A stretch of DNA of 64,000 nucleotides from the NCBI GenBank assembly GCA_013339765.2, contig CM023449.1, positions 15,041,811 through 15,105,810 on the forward strand, given 5' to 3'. Positions 1 through 10,810 of this stretch are shown here, in pieces. This DNA comes from Haemaphysalis longicornis. Lineage: Eukaryota > Arthropoda > Arachnida > Ixodida > Ixodidae. A model generated the notes under the pieces. The model did not search any database, had not been told where the DNA came from, and saw only the letters and a list, made by a program, of their open reading frames with translations. How positions within the stretch are numbered: position 1 is the stretch's first letter; every line of letters begins with the position of its first letter. A program made the translations under genes and the position numbers.

Positions 1-2
1 AC

Positions 3-335
3 AGCAGAACGCGCCGCTTAGAAACGCCGGAGACGATCTTTCTGGAATACGCAGTGAAGCGACGCGAATACCTGCATGAACTACGCTCCGCGCACATTAG
101 TCCAAGGACAGTTCCGGTTTCTATACATCTCCGAGACGTTGTTCTTATAGGAGAGAGGAACGCGCCTCGCCAAATGTGGAAGTTGGGTCGAGTGACTCAG
201 CTTTTCCAATGTAGAGACGGAAAGGTTCGTTCATGTGAAGTGCGTACATCGGCCGGAACAACTTTGCGTCGGCCGATTCAATTACTTTATCGCCTTGAAG
301 CTTCAGATTCATACACCCCAATCATCGAGGATTGA
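3..335 (+). pseudogene. BEL/Pao retrotransposon polyprotein, C-terminal end (partial)
   Basis: An open frame enters from the left edge and stops at 333-335. The reading contains VVLIGERNAPRQMWKLGRV followed by a DGKVRSCEVRTSAG stretch and RRPIQLLYRLE. This is the conserved tail that follows the integrase in BEL/Pao elements (DUF5641-like). The pattern I rely on is a hydrophobic strand, MWKLGRV, then the R-RP-Q-LY-LE ending. The protein starts outside the window, so protease, reverse transcriptase and integrase core are not visible, and no internal start is meaningful. It lies just upstream of a putative 3' LTR, as expected. The visible part has no stop or frameshift, so it may belong to a fairly young copy. 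Confidence 0.8.
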
Positions 336-380
336 AGAAGCTAACCAACCTGATTCATTTTATCTGGCCGGCCCGGAGCC

Positions 381-552
381 TGTTACGAAAAGCTATGTTT
401 GAAACGATAACAAGACGACGAGACGGAAGAAGGGACAAGCAACTGCCTGACGAGGAACGAGGCTCGTGACATCTTCCTTTACCGAATCTCCCGCTCAAAG
501 GTCATAATAAACCGGTGCTCCTTTAACTGCGTCTGCTTCCTGGTCTTCAACA
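381..552 (+). mobile_element. 3' LTR of the BEL/Pao element
   Basis: A purine-rich run (368-378, GGCCGGCCCGGAGC-like) precedes TGTTACGAA at 381. The block ends ...TCTTCAACA at 552, so it has the TG...CA form with a short TGTT/AACA inverted end. A polyadenylation-type AATAAA lies near 507-512. The matching 5' LTR is outside the window, so the boundaries rest on the termini and on position after the polyprotein stop. Confidence 0.6.
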
Positions 553-598
553 ATGTACATATATATACATATATACATATATATACATATATATACAT
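553..598. repeat. TATACA-type microsatellite
   Basis: Repeats of ATACATAT/ATATATAC directly abut the LTR end. It is a simple sequence and could have served as insertion target or could reflect expansion of the target duplication. Confidence 0.85.
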
Positions 599-645
599 AG
601 GACAGAAAATAAGGGTTGGCAGTCAAGAAAACCTCAGAAAGCAAA

Positions 646-665
646 GGGGGGGGGGGGGGGGGGGG
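646..665. repeat. Poly-G run of 20
   Basis: Twenty consecutive G. The length is unreliable in an assembly because homopolymers are error-prone. Confidence 0.9.
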
Positions 666-726
666 TTGTGGTGGGTCATAGAAAGAGATGAATTTTTTGA
701 GTCAGAAAGAAATTGGTGAGAAAATG

Positions 727-799
727 CCCGCCGGGTGGGATCCGAACCCACGACCTCCAGAATACCGGTCTGGTGCGATAACCACTACGCTACCGGCGG
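727..799 (-). tRNA. tRNA-like sequence, probably a pseudogene or tRNA-derived repeat
   Basis: Read on the minus strand the 73 nt fold as a cloverleaf. There is a 7-bp acceptor (CCGCCGG/CCGGCGG), a D arm with three pairs, an anticodon arm CCAGA/TCTGG with a 7-nt loop CCGGTAT, a 5-nt variable loop, and a T arm GTGGG/CCCAC. The A box (TAGCGTAGTGG) and the B box (GGTTCGGATCC) are recognisable. The loop would read anticodon GGT, formally threonine. However, position 33 is C instead of U and position 58 is G instead of A, both nearly invariant in working tRNAs. Stem pairing is perfect, so decay is recent, or this is a tRNA-headed repeat. A tail resembling a known SINE body is not visible next to it. 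Confidence 0.55.
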
Positions 800-1006
800 G
801 GCTGTTAGAGGGGGAATATTCACTCTCAGCTGGCAAACCAGTAAAAATATAGCAACGTTTCTCCGCTACATTGTTGCCTTAATATTAGCCGTTGGAGCAA
901 ATGGTATACCTATCGCCAGGTATTTCATCAGCAACAACAGCCGTGAAAAAGGGCAGTGTGTGGCACAACAGATGCACGGTGCTGTCAGATCAAAACTTTT
1001 ATCCTA

Positions 1007-1229
1007 CCCGGCGCGGTGGTTAAGGTGTCGTGCTGCTGGGCGCAAGGACGCGGGTTCGATTTCCGACCGCGGCGGCCTCTTTTCTGATAGAGGCGGAAAG
1101 CGAAAACACCCCTGTGTTCGAGATATCGGCGCACGTTAAAGATCCCCAGGTGGTCAAAATTAATCTGGAGCCCTCCACTATGGGGCGCGCCTCATTGCCT
1201 GTGTAGCGCCGATACGTTAAACCTCCTAA
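1007..1229 (+). mobile_element. tRNA-derived SINE (Ruka-like), diverged copy
   Basis: The B box reads GGTTCGATTTC at 1052-1062. The body that follows (GGCGGCC, TTTCTGATAGAGGCG, GATCCCCAGGTGGTCAAAAT, GGAGCCCTCCACTA, CGTTAAACC) is shared with the copies at 34032, 48052 and 60556. The A box is degraded. I recall this body from tick SINEs of the Ruka type, which I could not verify here. No clean target duplication was found: TCAAAACT occurs on both sides but not flush with the ends. Confidence 0.8.
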
Positions 1230-2892
1230 GCAGTCTGACTAGTCAAAACTGAGTTGTGTTGCCTATCTATCGACTGCAAAAAGAAACGAGCAGAAAAATC
1301 TACGTTGAAAAAGTTAAGACAGCACAAACGATGGCACAATGGAAAAAACTGTCAGGCGAAACGCGTAAAATATTGGGCATATCCGGGCTACTAGAAGACA
1401 AATTAAAGTTTCCGTGACCCTAATAGACAGTTAATCAGATTTACAAACCAACAAAAAAATAGCACGACGAATCTAAGAAATACTTTTTCTTTCAAGAAAG
1501 CATATACCGCCCAAAGTAATAAAAACGTCGAAAAACATTGGTTTAATAATTAGTTTATTTTGTTCGTTATTAATAAAGCCAACTACTGTTCGCTTGGTTT
1601 CCGATCGGCTCACTAATTTTGTTAGAATTGCAAATATATTTCTGTGAAAATGTACTTACTGCATTTGCTTCCGCAGCATATATAAATAAAAATGACAATT
1701 CCTTTCTTGATTCCAAGCGGGTGGTTGACTACTGTAGGCTTTTCCGCAAATTCAACCGCGTAAGACGTGTTCGGGTATGCTTTAAATATTATTGAGGTAT
1801 AAGGGATCCCGTACTGGGTGGGGGAAAATAAACGGCCGTTGGAACGGGATGCGCCTGAAAGCAAGCGCACTGTACAGCGTTTGCCTTGCCTTTTTCCCAT
1901 CCGAAGTAGAGCTTGTGTCTCCTCAAAATGGCCATAAAAATGTAGAGCTCTTGTCACTAAAGCGGAAGATTAGAGCGAAGTTAGATTGTGCATTTCAAAG
2001 CTACGTTAACAGTGTGTGGTGGGCGTTCACCGGCGCCTTTTCAAGCAAGGAGAAGCAGACGACGCGCCGAGACCGATCTCAACTAAGGTCCCTGTAATAC
2101 AGGGACCTTAATCTCAACACTACCGCAGCGCCACCACCTGGTCGGCAGCAGCAGCGGCCCGCGCCGCCGTGCTTCGAAGGCCGCGCTCTTTGCCAACTGA
2201 CCTGATCTAAAAACGTTGAGCACAAGTGACACCCCTCTCTCTCTACTTAGGGGGATGATTGCCGGCGGGGCTCAGCTTTCCCCTTCCCTAAGTAACGCCA
2301 CCGTAAGTGCGATGGTTGGTTTGTTAGTTTTAAGTAGAACTGACACCGAATGCAACGAAGGCGATATTGATTGAGAGATTAATTAAACCGAAATGCACAC
2401 GCGCCTAATCGAACTCGTTTTTCTGTTGTTTTTTTGCGGAAGTTTCCCTGGGGGGGGGGGGGGAGGAATAGACTAAAAGCAGCAGCGTCTTGCACCGTTG
2501 GGTGAAGTGAAAGGAAAGCGTTTTGGTAACACTTAAACTATTAGGGTTGTTCACATGAATGTTAAAATAACAGAAAAATGGTTGAACGGATCCAAAATAA
2601 CAACGTTAATTTTTACCATCTGCTACAGAAATTGGGTTTCACGTGGCAATGCTCCGCCAGGGTTTAGCGTTCGTTTCCACGAACGGCGGCGCAAGCACCA
2701 GTCTCGAACGTAAAATCATATCAAGTCACGAAATTACAATATTAAAGCTAAAATGTTCAAAGAATGCCTGGGACATCCTCTTACTCAAAATGTCTGGGTC
2801 AAGACGTCGTGCACCAAAATGTCCGTGCAATGAAATGTCCACACCGAAACGTGCTGGACCGAAATTTCCGACACCGAAATGTCCGGATCCCG
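1230..2892. other. Unassigned sequence with one perfect hairpin
   Basis: AT-rich up to about 1800, more mixed after that. Short open frames (for example 1792-2097) show no motif I recognise. A perfect 12-bp palindromic stem (TAAGGTCCCTGT / ACAGGGACCTTA, 3-nt loop) sits at 2084-2110, and a G-run lies at about 2451-2463. Confidence 0.5.
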
Positions 2893-3115
2893 TTTAGCAG
2901 TCCGTCCGTTTCGTTGGCTACGTTGTTACCGGGTTGGCCGGGCCCGGTCTGCTCCTGAGCGCGCGGAAGGGCGAGTAGGAAGGGTGCGGAGGCACGGACA
3001 TGGCGAAGGCAGGCCCGCGGAACTAATTCCCCTACCGCGACGAATGCCCAATTGCCCAGCCGGGTCCCGGTCAACCCAGTAACAACGCATACGACAGAAC
3101 GGACGGACTGCTAAA
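2893..3115. mobile_element. Inverted-repeat element (MITE-like), TTTAGCAGTCC ends
   Basis: The left arm starts TTTAGCAGTCCGTCCGTT (2893) and runs to GGCCGGGCCCGG (2946). The right arm from CCGGGTCCCGG (3060) to GGACGGACTGCTAAA (3115) is its imperfect reverse complement over about 55 bp. The 223-bp element has no coding capacity. The ends resemble those of the partial copy at 3799-3870 and, at the outermost bases, the element at 25214-25384. No target duplication was resolved. Confidence 0.7.
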
Positions 3116-3424
3116 ATTCTATTCTTTCCCCGCTAGGGAACAATTCTATCGGCCAGACGCGCATTCTGGCCTCCCCAGACAAACGATGAAGGGTGAAAAG
3201 CATTCTCGCGGCTACGCTATTCACCCGTCGAACGCCGCGCAAGCAACCAGCATGAAAGCAAACACAAGCTGCGGCCTGCTGCGTAGTTATTCTTCTGCCT
3301 TTGACCTTCGAGGAAGCACGTACGGCTGAAGGGCGGGCAAATTGACCATCTTATAGGAAGAGAAACGCAGTAGCGCTTTGTGGATTTTTGTACTCGAGCC
3401 TTGGCATCAAATACAGCCAAATTC

Positions 3425-3582
3425 TAGCGATGTAACGGCAGGAACGCCGTTCCTTCGAAAACGTAACGAGTTACCGTTACAGTTCCACCGACCCTTAATG
3501 GAACGGTGGCGTTCCTCCGTTCCTCCAAAAAGGAACTAGTTCCAGGAAAGCCGTTCCTTGTAACGCCGTTCCGTACAACACT
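3425..3582. repeat. GGAACG-rich inverted-repeat fragment, possibly hAT-like
   Basis: The right end in reverse complement reads CAGTGTTGTACGGAACGGCG, and the left side reads AGCGATGTAACGGCAGGAACG. Many GGAACG/CGTTCC words lie between. CAG-G-TG termini with AACGG words are typical of non-autonomous hAT elements, but an 8-bp target duplication is not seen. The class is therefore only a suggestion. Confidence 0.35.
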
Positions 3583-3798
3583 GCTCACAATGCGTCCGGT
3601 CGAGCGCGATTCATTTTAGATTTGCAATGCTTTAGGGGAAACTGCGTTTATTTACGTATTTTTAGCGTGTGGATTTTTGCAACAACTCGGCTAATCATCC
3701 GGCACACGGAACGAACGGTACGACGCTACGGAGTGCTAGAACACGTTTTCCGTCTCACTACACGGAAAGAACCCGGTACGTGCGCGCGCATGCGCAGT

Positions 3799-3870
3799 CG
3801 GGCCCCGGTGAACCCGGTAGCAACGTAACGAACGGAACGGCCGGAGCATACGGGCTGCTAAAACTCTCTA
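3799..3870. repeat. Single arm of the 2893-3115 family
   Basis: The run from GGGCCCCGGTGAACCCGG to GGGCTGCTAAAACTCTCTA parallels the right arm at 3060-3120. A matching left arm in inverted orientation is not visible, so this is a truncated or rearranged copy. Confidence 0.5.
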
Positions 3871-4332
3871 TTTACCAGCACTTACGCCTGTTAAAAGACA
3901 AACACGATTAGCGGCGGCCGAGCTTCATTCGGTCAAGATGGAAGTTAAATTCCGTTCGCAGCAGCAGGATTACGCGTTGATAGTGTGCCTTCTGTCTCGC
4001 ATTGCTGTGTCGTTGTGTCTTACATTGCCCGGAATGCTCTTTGTGACCTCACGCCCAGCAGAGATTTACGTTTTGTGTGCAAGCTGCGACTGCAGAGGAT
4101 ATATTAAAATTCCGGACAAACAGAAACAATGTTTTTGTGACGGCGCTTGTTATTTATGAGTGCCAACACTTCTCAATGTTTAAGACATAACCAACTTGTA
4201 TGTAGGTTTTTCCTCGTGCACTAAATAAAACACCACAATTTGTATTAATTTCACGGCACATAGGACTTGATTACACGGTGTTTAGTTATGAAGTAATACT
4301 ACTATCATAGCTATGTCGGCCTTTTTTATTTT

Positions 4333-4334
<2 letters not shown>

Positions 4335-4382
<48 letters not shown>
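4335..4382. repeat. (AT)n microsatellite
   Basis: About 47 bases of alternating A and T. Confidence 0.95.
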
Positions 4383-4387
<5 letters not shown>

Positions 4388-6468
4388 TTCAATGAAAAGC
4401 GATTCCAATTTCTGCCTGAAATAATTTCAAAATTAATTCCAATTGAAAATTATTTCCAATTGAAGCGCAGTATGTTCACAGAGCAAAACTACCGCAACGT
4501 CTTTAGAGCGCGCTAATTTGAGCACATATTGGTGCTGCTCCAGGAGCCTGGCCGTTATCTTCAGGGATAAATGCATATGGGTTTAAATCGGCGAAGAAAT
4601 AACGGAGGAAATGTACCTAGCGCTAGTTCTCATCGCAAAGTTTAAAAAATGCTTAGCAGCTAGGAGAGTGGACCGTACGCACTGTCTCTTGAACACAACA
4701 CGGCGCATTTATTTTTCTTTCTATACAACCTCTGTAATCAAGTTTTCAGTAGCGTGTTTAATGGCGTTGTCGTGCCTGCGAAAATGAAACAACACAAATC
4801 TCTATGCGCGGCAAGACATGATCGAGCCAGTGTAAGAGTATCAAAAGACACGCATAGCAAAATGTCTAGTCTTTTCAAATATTTTTTCAACCATCCTATC
4901 GCGTGTCCCCGTTTTATGAAGTGCGCATTCTGCCCGGCCAACCTGTTTTTGCAAGAGAAGTGTCTTTAAGGCAAGCTTTATTCCGTCGCCGGCAAATATT
5001 CGTCGCTCTCCCATTTGTCGACACCGCGTTTCCCGAGAAAAGGTGACATTTTTGGAATTTCGGACGAATGAAGTCCCACCAAATACCGGCTGCTTGAACT
5101 GTAACTAATCAACTTGCGGCTTCAAACTGTGCAACGCGGTATACATGCTGTGTGTGAGATGTTGTCAGACAAAGCTAACCGGTGGTTACTGTCTTTTTGT
5201 TGAATATTATCTTTTTTAACAATGTTGTCGAATATGGAGCATCTTTTCAGATTTGTTAGATTGAAAATGTGTTGCCTATATCTCATTCAAGAATTTTTTT
5301 AACTTCTGGCCGCTTCAGTCACGGCCGGGTGGCTGAATCGAGCGACAGACTGAGATATACATACATACGGACAGACAGTTTCGGCGGTTGAGTAGCCCAG
5401 GAAGGACAACATCTTTAAAACCCGTGCGCTGGCTGTGTCTCTCAGTCGGCGCAAGCGCTCGCCTACGGGGACCGCCCCGCTCCGTCCCGAAACCAGTCCC
5501 CGAACGCTAGCGCCGCGAGGGAGTCAAGCGGCGACAAACGTAAACACCGCCACTCACGCCCTCGCCCGTTGAATTCCGGGCGACGCGGCAGGCCGCACCT
5601 TGCGTGCGCTCTCATCCAGCGGCCGTGATCAAGGATTATTTCAACTTTTGGCCGAGCGGCTGAATCGCGGGGCAGTTGGCCAGTTCTAGAGAGGGCACAT
5701 TATGTACATAAAGCTACTTAACGGCGACCGCAGTATCTCCCATGTATACAGCGGGGCGTGATATTAAGTTGAAATAATAAATTATCTTTATGACGGACAC
5801 AGACAGACAGACTGACAGGCCAACATTGTCGCGCTCAAGTGGCCAAAGAAAGGCTATCGTCTTTAAAACCAGCTGGAAAGAGACGCTGCCGCATTGCGCA
5901 GCCGTACCACTCGCAACCGCCGCCAGCCCGCAAAGTAAGAGATAAACAGAAAGACGAAAACCGGCTACCGCGCGAAAAGCCAAAGAGGGATGGCCTGCCG
6001 CGAGAAAGGGACAGGACAGGGGCGCTACGCGTCGTTGTGTCTATTTTCGTTCACAGCACGGTCAAAACCCACACGGGTATGACCTTAATCACTAATTTTT
6101 GTATGCGTGCGTGTGCGGTTAACCGGAGCGCCCGACACAAATTTGCTGCACCTGGCGACGCGCGGACGGTGGGCCCGATTCGCGCCTCGGTCAAACAGCC
6201 CGCGGAAGACGTGCCGCAACTTGGCGGCACACGGCGCCGCCGAGTCTACTCTTTTTCCCATCAAGACGGCCGCACCAAATCATGCCTGGGACGACCGGCC
6301 CAAAAAAAAGACACGCAGCGAGTAGATCCTGGAGACGGCGCCGCTGAGTCGCCTTCCCTTTCCTGTCGTGGCTCGGCTGACGCAATCACTTCGCCTTCAA
6401 ACTGCGGCCAGTGATAGTCCTGATTGGGAAGATTCGAACTGCACGCGGCTGCGCCGGAAACCCGGGGG

Positions 6469-6475
6469 TATAAAA
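6469..6475 (+). promoter_or_regulatory. TATA box candidate
   Basis: TATAAAA follows a GC-rich block (CCCGGGGG). A start about 30 nt downstream would fall near 6500, and a donor-like TGTGTGAGTC follows at about 6545-6554. It could be a host promoter with a short first exon or the promoter of an unrecognised LTR, since a dispersed repeat begins about 170 nt downstream. No coding sequence supports either reading. Confidence 0.3.
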
Positions 6476-6639
6476 CCAGCCCTGGAGCAGCGGCTGTGCG
6501 GCGGCATTTCATCGGAGGCACTGAGTTGAGAAGTGCTATCGCTTTGTGTGAGTCATGTAACGCTCTTGTAAATGGCACTACACGAGACCATATTACTAGC
6601 GAACCTGAGCAAAATGTTTCAAAACGGGAACCTAATAAA

Positions 6640-7135
6640 AAAATTTGCGCCAATCCACACTGTGAATGTGGTTGGAAAGCAAAGCTGTAAACGACACCCA
6701 CAATGATTACCCACGCGACGTCACTTAAATTCACTCACATCGCTCTACAAATAGTGAAGCCAGACAGAAGTGGAATGCACTTAACCAGACCCTCTATTAC
6801 TTCGAAGAGATATTCTTGGTAAGGTTAAATTAATGCACGATGCATGAACGGTGGTAGATTGATTTGTATTGGTGTAGCAAATGAGTGGAAACTATTTTTT
6901 ATATATAAAATTAAAGCTCAAGCCCGGTTAAACGACCTGACTTCTCCGTCTCTGTCGTCGCGGACGGAGGCGATGAGATCGGCTGCAGAGACGCGGGAGG
7001 AGCAAGAGGAGGAGTACGAGGTGGAGGAAATACTTCTATTTAGATTTCTGAACGGCACAGAGTGCCCCACAGGGCAGTGGTTCCTTCTTCACTGCAGCGC
7101 ATATTCAGTCCGCGCCGCCTGTGCTCTGCCGATCA
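6640..7135. repeat. Dispersed repeat family R1, copy 1 (first module)
   Basis: Shares long stretches with 10195-10520. Examples are AAGCTGTAAACGACACCCAC, a CCCACGCGACGTCACTT / CCCATGCAACGTCACTT block, GAAATGCACTTAACCA versus GGAATGCACTTAACCA, and ATGAACGGTGGT. The second module of the same family (GAAGTGAGATGCCATG) appears only after the LINE fragment, at about 8549. The element is thus split here and continuous in the other copy. It contains no recognisable coding sequence. Confidence 0.75.
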
Positions 7136-7189
7136 GCTGAAACTGGGTAGGCAGAGAGGGGCTGGACCGCAGCATCTCACATTCATCTT

Positions 7190-8545
7190 GTTAGGTAGTT
7201 GACGGAAAGAGATGAGGGTGCTCAGAGCTAAAGTCGCACACCCCGATTATGTGGCAGAGTGTTCCTACTTCTGAGCAAAATTTACAATCAGCGTCGTAGC
7301 GATTCGGGTGCATTAAGTGAAGACGCGTCGGGTGTGGGAAGGAGCCGGATTGTATGAGCCGTAGGCTAGTTTGATGATCTGTGGAAAGGTCAGGGTAAGG
7401 CGAAGATACGGTCTGTCTCAGAAGGCGATAATGCTGAGTTATGTGCCTGAACGAGACAAGCCGGTGACTGTCCCCGTGCAGCTCCATAGCACGGGGGTGA
7501 AATTGCAGGCTTGGTGGGCGTATTCGTTGCCCTCAATGGAAGCGTGAGGTGGTGTCCAGATGAGCTGAATAGAATTATTTCGTGAGTGGTGTTTAGCACA
7601 CGCAGTGCAGGTCGGGACACCAAACCTGACTGGTTATTCTGGTAGGCTCGTTGGGAATCGACGACTACCTTACGAACCCCTGTTAGAGTGAGAGCCAAGG
7701 CGATGGCTGCCTTTTCTGCTGCCGTCATTTCTTCGGTCTCTGGTGATGCACACGCAAGAAGGTTCGTTCTGGAGGTAGCCACAATGATGGCGTACTGCTG
7801 CCCTCAATGTTGGGAGGCGTCTGTGTAGATAACTGCATGATGCCCACCGAGGCTGGTGTTCAGCGCTTAAACCCGTGCTTCTCGGCGACCCCCGTAGTAT
7901 GAGGGGTTTATATTTCAAAGCAAAGGGAGCATCTTAATTTCTTGTCGCCAGAAGTCCAGGAGTATATCAAGCGGATTGGCATTCTGTGCTGCCCAGCTAA
8001 TCTGGAGAAGGATGCTGCGACCCGCCGCAGTTCTGCTCATTCGGTGCTTCTGGATAGAAAGATGGCCCTCTAACCGCTCTTCCACCGTATTGTAGAGCCC
8101 CGTGCTAAGCAACCTTTCGGTGGACGGACTCGTGGGAAGACAAATGGCTTGCTCAATCGCCTTTTGAATCATTATATAAAGCATCTTATGTCCTCCTTGG
8201 CGAGAAGAAGGCAGGGGGTTGACGTAAGTGATTCTCCAGAGGACAAAAGCTTGAACTAATCGAATGGTATCAGATTCATTGAGGCCTCGCTTCTTGGTGT
8301 AAACTCGCCTGATCATGTGTATGATTTTATTGATAGTGTGTTTGAGGCGCTGCAAGGATCCGTAACTCTTGGTGTTGGTCTGAAGATGTAGGCACAGGAT
8401 CTTGATGCTGGGGCTTGGAGTGATGGCCTGGCCATCAAGGAGTATTTCAATGTGTTCTTTGGGGTGTCGTTTGTCGTGAGGGCGGACGACAAGGAGGTGA
8501 GAATTTTTACGTGTGTACTGGAAGCCACAGGCTTTAGCATACTGG
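7190..8545 (-). pseudogene. LINE C: non-LTR retrotransposon ORF2, 3' fragment (RT end, RNase H, CCHC)
   Basis: Read on the minus strand in order: an RT thumb-like stretch (8313-8540), a linker with HTINKIIHMIRRVY and YNTVEERLEGH (7915-8355), an RNase H opening with AVIYTDASQH (about 7820), an AEKAAIALALTL helix and VVDSQRAYQN (7640-7720). A terminal zinc knuckle C-FC-GTLCHIIGVC lies at about 7240-7280. This order is that of I-superfamily LINEs. Frames change several times and there is no palm YADD motif or endonuclease, so the copy is 5'-truncated and inactive. The 3' end lies near 7150-7190. It interrupts repeat R1, so it inserted after that repeat was in place. Confidence 0.8.
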
Positions 8546-8548
8546 GGT

Positions 8549-8686
8549 ACTAGAAGTGAGATGCCATGGGTTGGTGTGAGCTTCCTTTAATCGCTATCGC
8601 GTGGCATTCAAGGAGAATGCAGGGGTTAAACCCGTAGATGGGCTTGGTGAGTGCACCACTTTTCTTCCCCGTCTCCGCGTCGGCTC
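8549..8686. repeat. Repeat family R1, copy 1 (second module)
   Basis: GAAGTGAGATGCCATGGGTT, GTGAGCTTCCTTTA, TGGCATTCA, GTAAACCCGCAGATG-like and GTCTCCGCGT words are shared in the same order with 10545-10770. This continues the copy whose first module is at 6640-7135. Confidence 0.7.
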
Positions 8687-8687
8687 G

Positions 8688-8760
8688 TAGCTCAATCGGT
8701 AAGATAACGGGCTCTTGCTTTGCAACTCTGTTAGTTCCAGGTTCGATTCCTGGCGGTGCA
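8688..8760 (+). repeat. tRNA-like SINE head
   Basis: The A box TAGCTCAATCGG (8688-8699) and the perfect B box GGTTCGATTCC (8740-8750) are spaced as in a tRNA. The T arm CCAGG-TTCGATT-CCTGG is intact. The 3' acceptor strand CGGTGCA has no complementary 5' strand at the proper place and the anticodon stem does not pair, so this is not a functional tRNA. It sits inside or beside repeat R1. Confidence 0.6.
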
Positions 8761-8810
8761 GTAATTTCTTTTATTTGTTCTGGTGACACCAACGGTCGCG
8801 AAAGAACCCT

Positions 8811-9462
8811 TGGGGGGTAGAGGTAAAAAGCTTTGCTTTAAAACATATGGGCGCACGTACATCAGCCAAATTGTCGCTTGAATACGCACAGCGGAATGGT
8901 GCGGACAATTTCGGTGAGGCAAACGTTACAAACCACGCAATCGGTTTGACGCGAGTTACGTAAATTAACTGCGACTGTTGAAATGAGCGGTTCGGCTCAC
9001 GAAACGACTACACAGCGTGACATGCGTCTACGGAAACTTCTGAAGACCGAAAAAGAGGGACATCAGTACGCCTAGTGCGTGCATTGTTAGCAGCCTCCAC
9101 AGCCTCTCCCCTAAAACAACTAGAAGGGAGCAAGCGCAATGCAGCCGCCACGCGTTCACAGGCCGCGTCAACAAAAATAACTGGGGCAGTCAACAAGTGC
9201 CATAGGAGCAGAGCAACTGCGGCGGCGTTTCCCGCCGGGCCCTCACCCCCTCGTTTTTCCCTCTTCACCGTGACCCCTTTGCCAGCGACCGCCGAGAAAT
9301 GCTTACAGCGCCAAACAGGGACCGGGAAAGGAGGGAGGTGCAGTTTTCGTAGTCTAATTTTACCATCCTGGACAGTGAAGCTGCACAGCGGCACCGCCGT
9401 TTGCGACTCGTACACGCGCGTCCGGACTCGAGCTCGTGATAAAACTTGTTTGCACTACTGTA
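8811..9462. other. Unassigned GC-mixed sequence starting with a shared repeat end
   Basis: Begins with GGGGGGTAGAGGTAAAAAGC, a motif found again at 10131-10166 (inverted) and 58896-58930. The two overlapping open frames at 9008-9662 are on opposite strands and show no domain. Confidence 0.4.
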
Positions 9463-9692
9463 CTCACGAGTGCATATACTCAAGAGTGCAGGCACTCGCA
9501 AAACCAGTATTCATGAGTATTGTACTCACGAGTACTCATACTCACGAGTACTCATACTCAGACTCACGAGTGGTGGACTCACCCCTGTACTCACTCGTCA
9601 TCGCACTCACTTTTTTTTCTGGGTGTGTACTCACTCATCATCGTACTCACTTGCGAGTTTGAGTACAAATGAGTGTACTCACGAGTGAGTAC
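9463..9692. repeat. Degenerate array of palindromic ACTCACGAGT units
   Basis: More than ten copies of ACTCACGAGT and variants (TACTCATACTCACGAGT, ACTCGTCAT, GTGAGTAC) fill about 230 bp. The unit is nearly its own reverse complement, so the array can be read on both strands. No coding role is apparent. Confidence 0.85.
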
Positions 9693-10194
9693 GCCGACCT
9701 ATGCTAAGGACGCATGCACCTATTGCTTATGTCTCTCAGGTATGAATGAGCACAGCAAGAGTTACATAAACTACGCAGCGATTCGTGCTGGCACGCATAC
9801 GAACAAATCAGGAGCAAGGATAATCAAACGGCCCATATTCAAAGCTTTCATAGCTTGAGACTTGTCATATGGAACTACTCTTTTCAGAAGTTGCTTGTAA
9901 TCGGTCGGCCTGAATTCGTAGTTAGGATTACATACTCTGCACGCGAAATAATGCTATCACAGCCGTGATAGACTAATATAGTTACAAAAACAACACTGTA
10001 GAAAGGACCAATTAATAAATGTAGGTACCACCTCCAGGGAGGCCAGGAGCCGTTGCGCATTACTGGCTCTATGTAGTGGAATCATGGGCATATATACAAA
10101 ACATACCGCAGGCATTTTTTTTCACAGCAAAGCTGTATACCTCTCCCCCCCCCCCCCAACGGTTTCATCGACGTGAGCAAAAACGATTCCTGTG

Positions 10195-10810
10195 GGCAAA
10201 AAATGCCCGCCAATCCACCCTATGAAGGTGGTTTGAAAACGAAGCTGTAAACGACACCCACAACGATTACCCATGCAACGTCACTTGAATTCACACACGT
10301 GGCCCTACAAAAGATGAAACCAGATACAAGTGAAATGCACTTAACCATACCCTTTCTTGGATGTTCTTTGTTAAGGTTAAATGAATGCAGGATTTATGAA
10401 CGGTGGTTGGTTGAGTTGTATCGGTGTAGCACATGAGTGGACACTTTTTTTGCAAAATGAAGGAAACTCAAACCCGGTGTTAGACGATCTCACTTCTCTG
10501 TTTCTGTCGCTTCCGAGGGATCGGTGGCAGAGACGAAAGAGAAGTGAGATGCCATGCGTTGTTGTGAGCTTCCTTTATAATTATATAACCGCATCCTAGC
10601 GAATGCACAAGGCGCGCACACGGCCGCCACACGTGCCATCAGCGGAGCGCACAGCTGCGCGAAAGGTAGCGTGACGCTATCACATGGCATTCAGCGATAA
10701 CGCAGGGGGTAAACCCGCAGATGTGCTCGGTGAGCGCACCGTCTGTCTCTCGCGTCTCCGCGTGGGCTCTCTCCGCGTGATACCTAGCCCTTCGGTGAGC
10801 AACATTAGGT
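10195..10810. repeat. Dispersed repeat family R1, copy 2 (continuous)
   Basis: Aligns by eye to 6640-6990 in its first part and to 8549-8686 in its second, with the two modules joined at about 10540. A 110-bp extra GC-rich stretch (10570-10670) lies within the second module. It is the uninterrupted reference for the split copy at 6.6-8.7 kb. There is no open frame with motifs. Confidence 0.75.

Larger units (their letters stand above)
3871..6638. other. Unassigned region with microsatellite and diverged duplicates
   Basis: Holds the AT microsatellite at 4335-4382. A diverged duplication pairs roughly 5330-5450 with 5640-5890: both have a (GG)CTGAATCG-G word, a GACAGACAG block and an ATCTTTAAAACC or GTCTTTAAAACC block. 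No open frame here shows a recognisable domain. GC content rises from about 5440 to 6420. Confidence 0.4.

Noticed and set aside
4335..4382. AT tract as an origin or promoter
   Set aside because: It is a plain microsatellite with no supporting context.
7390..7487. CRISPR-like or phage-like content
   Set aside because: No regular direct repeats with spacers occur anywhere. All repeat families are eukaryotic transposon types.
9075..9662. 195-codon plus-strand open frame
   Set aside because: Its second half runs through the ACTCACGAGT array and it overlaps open frames on the other strand.
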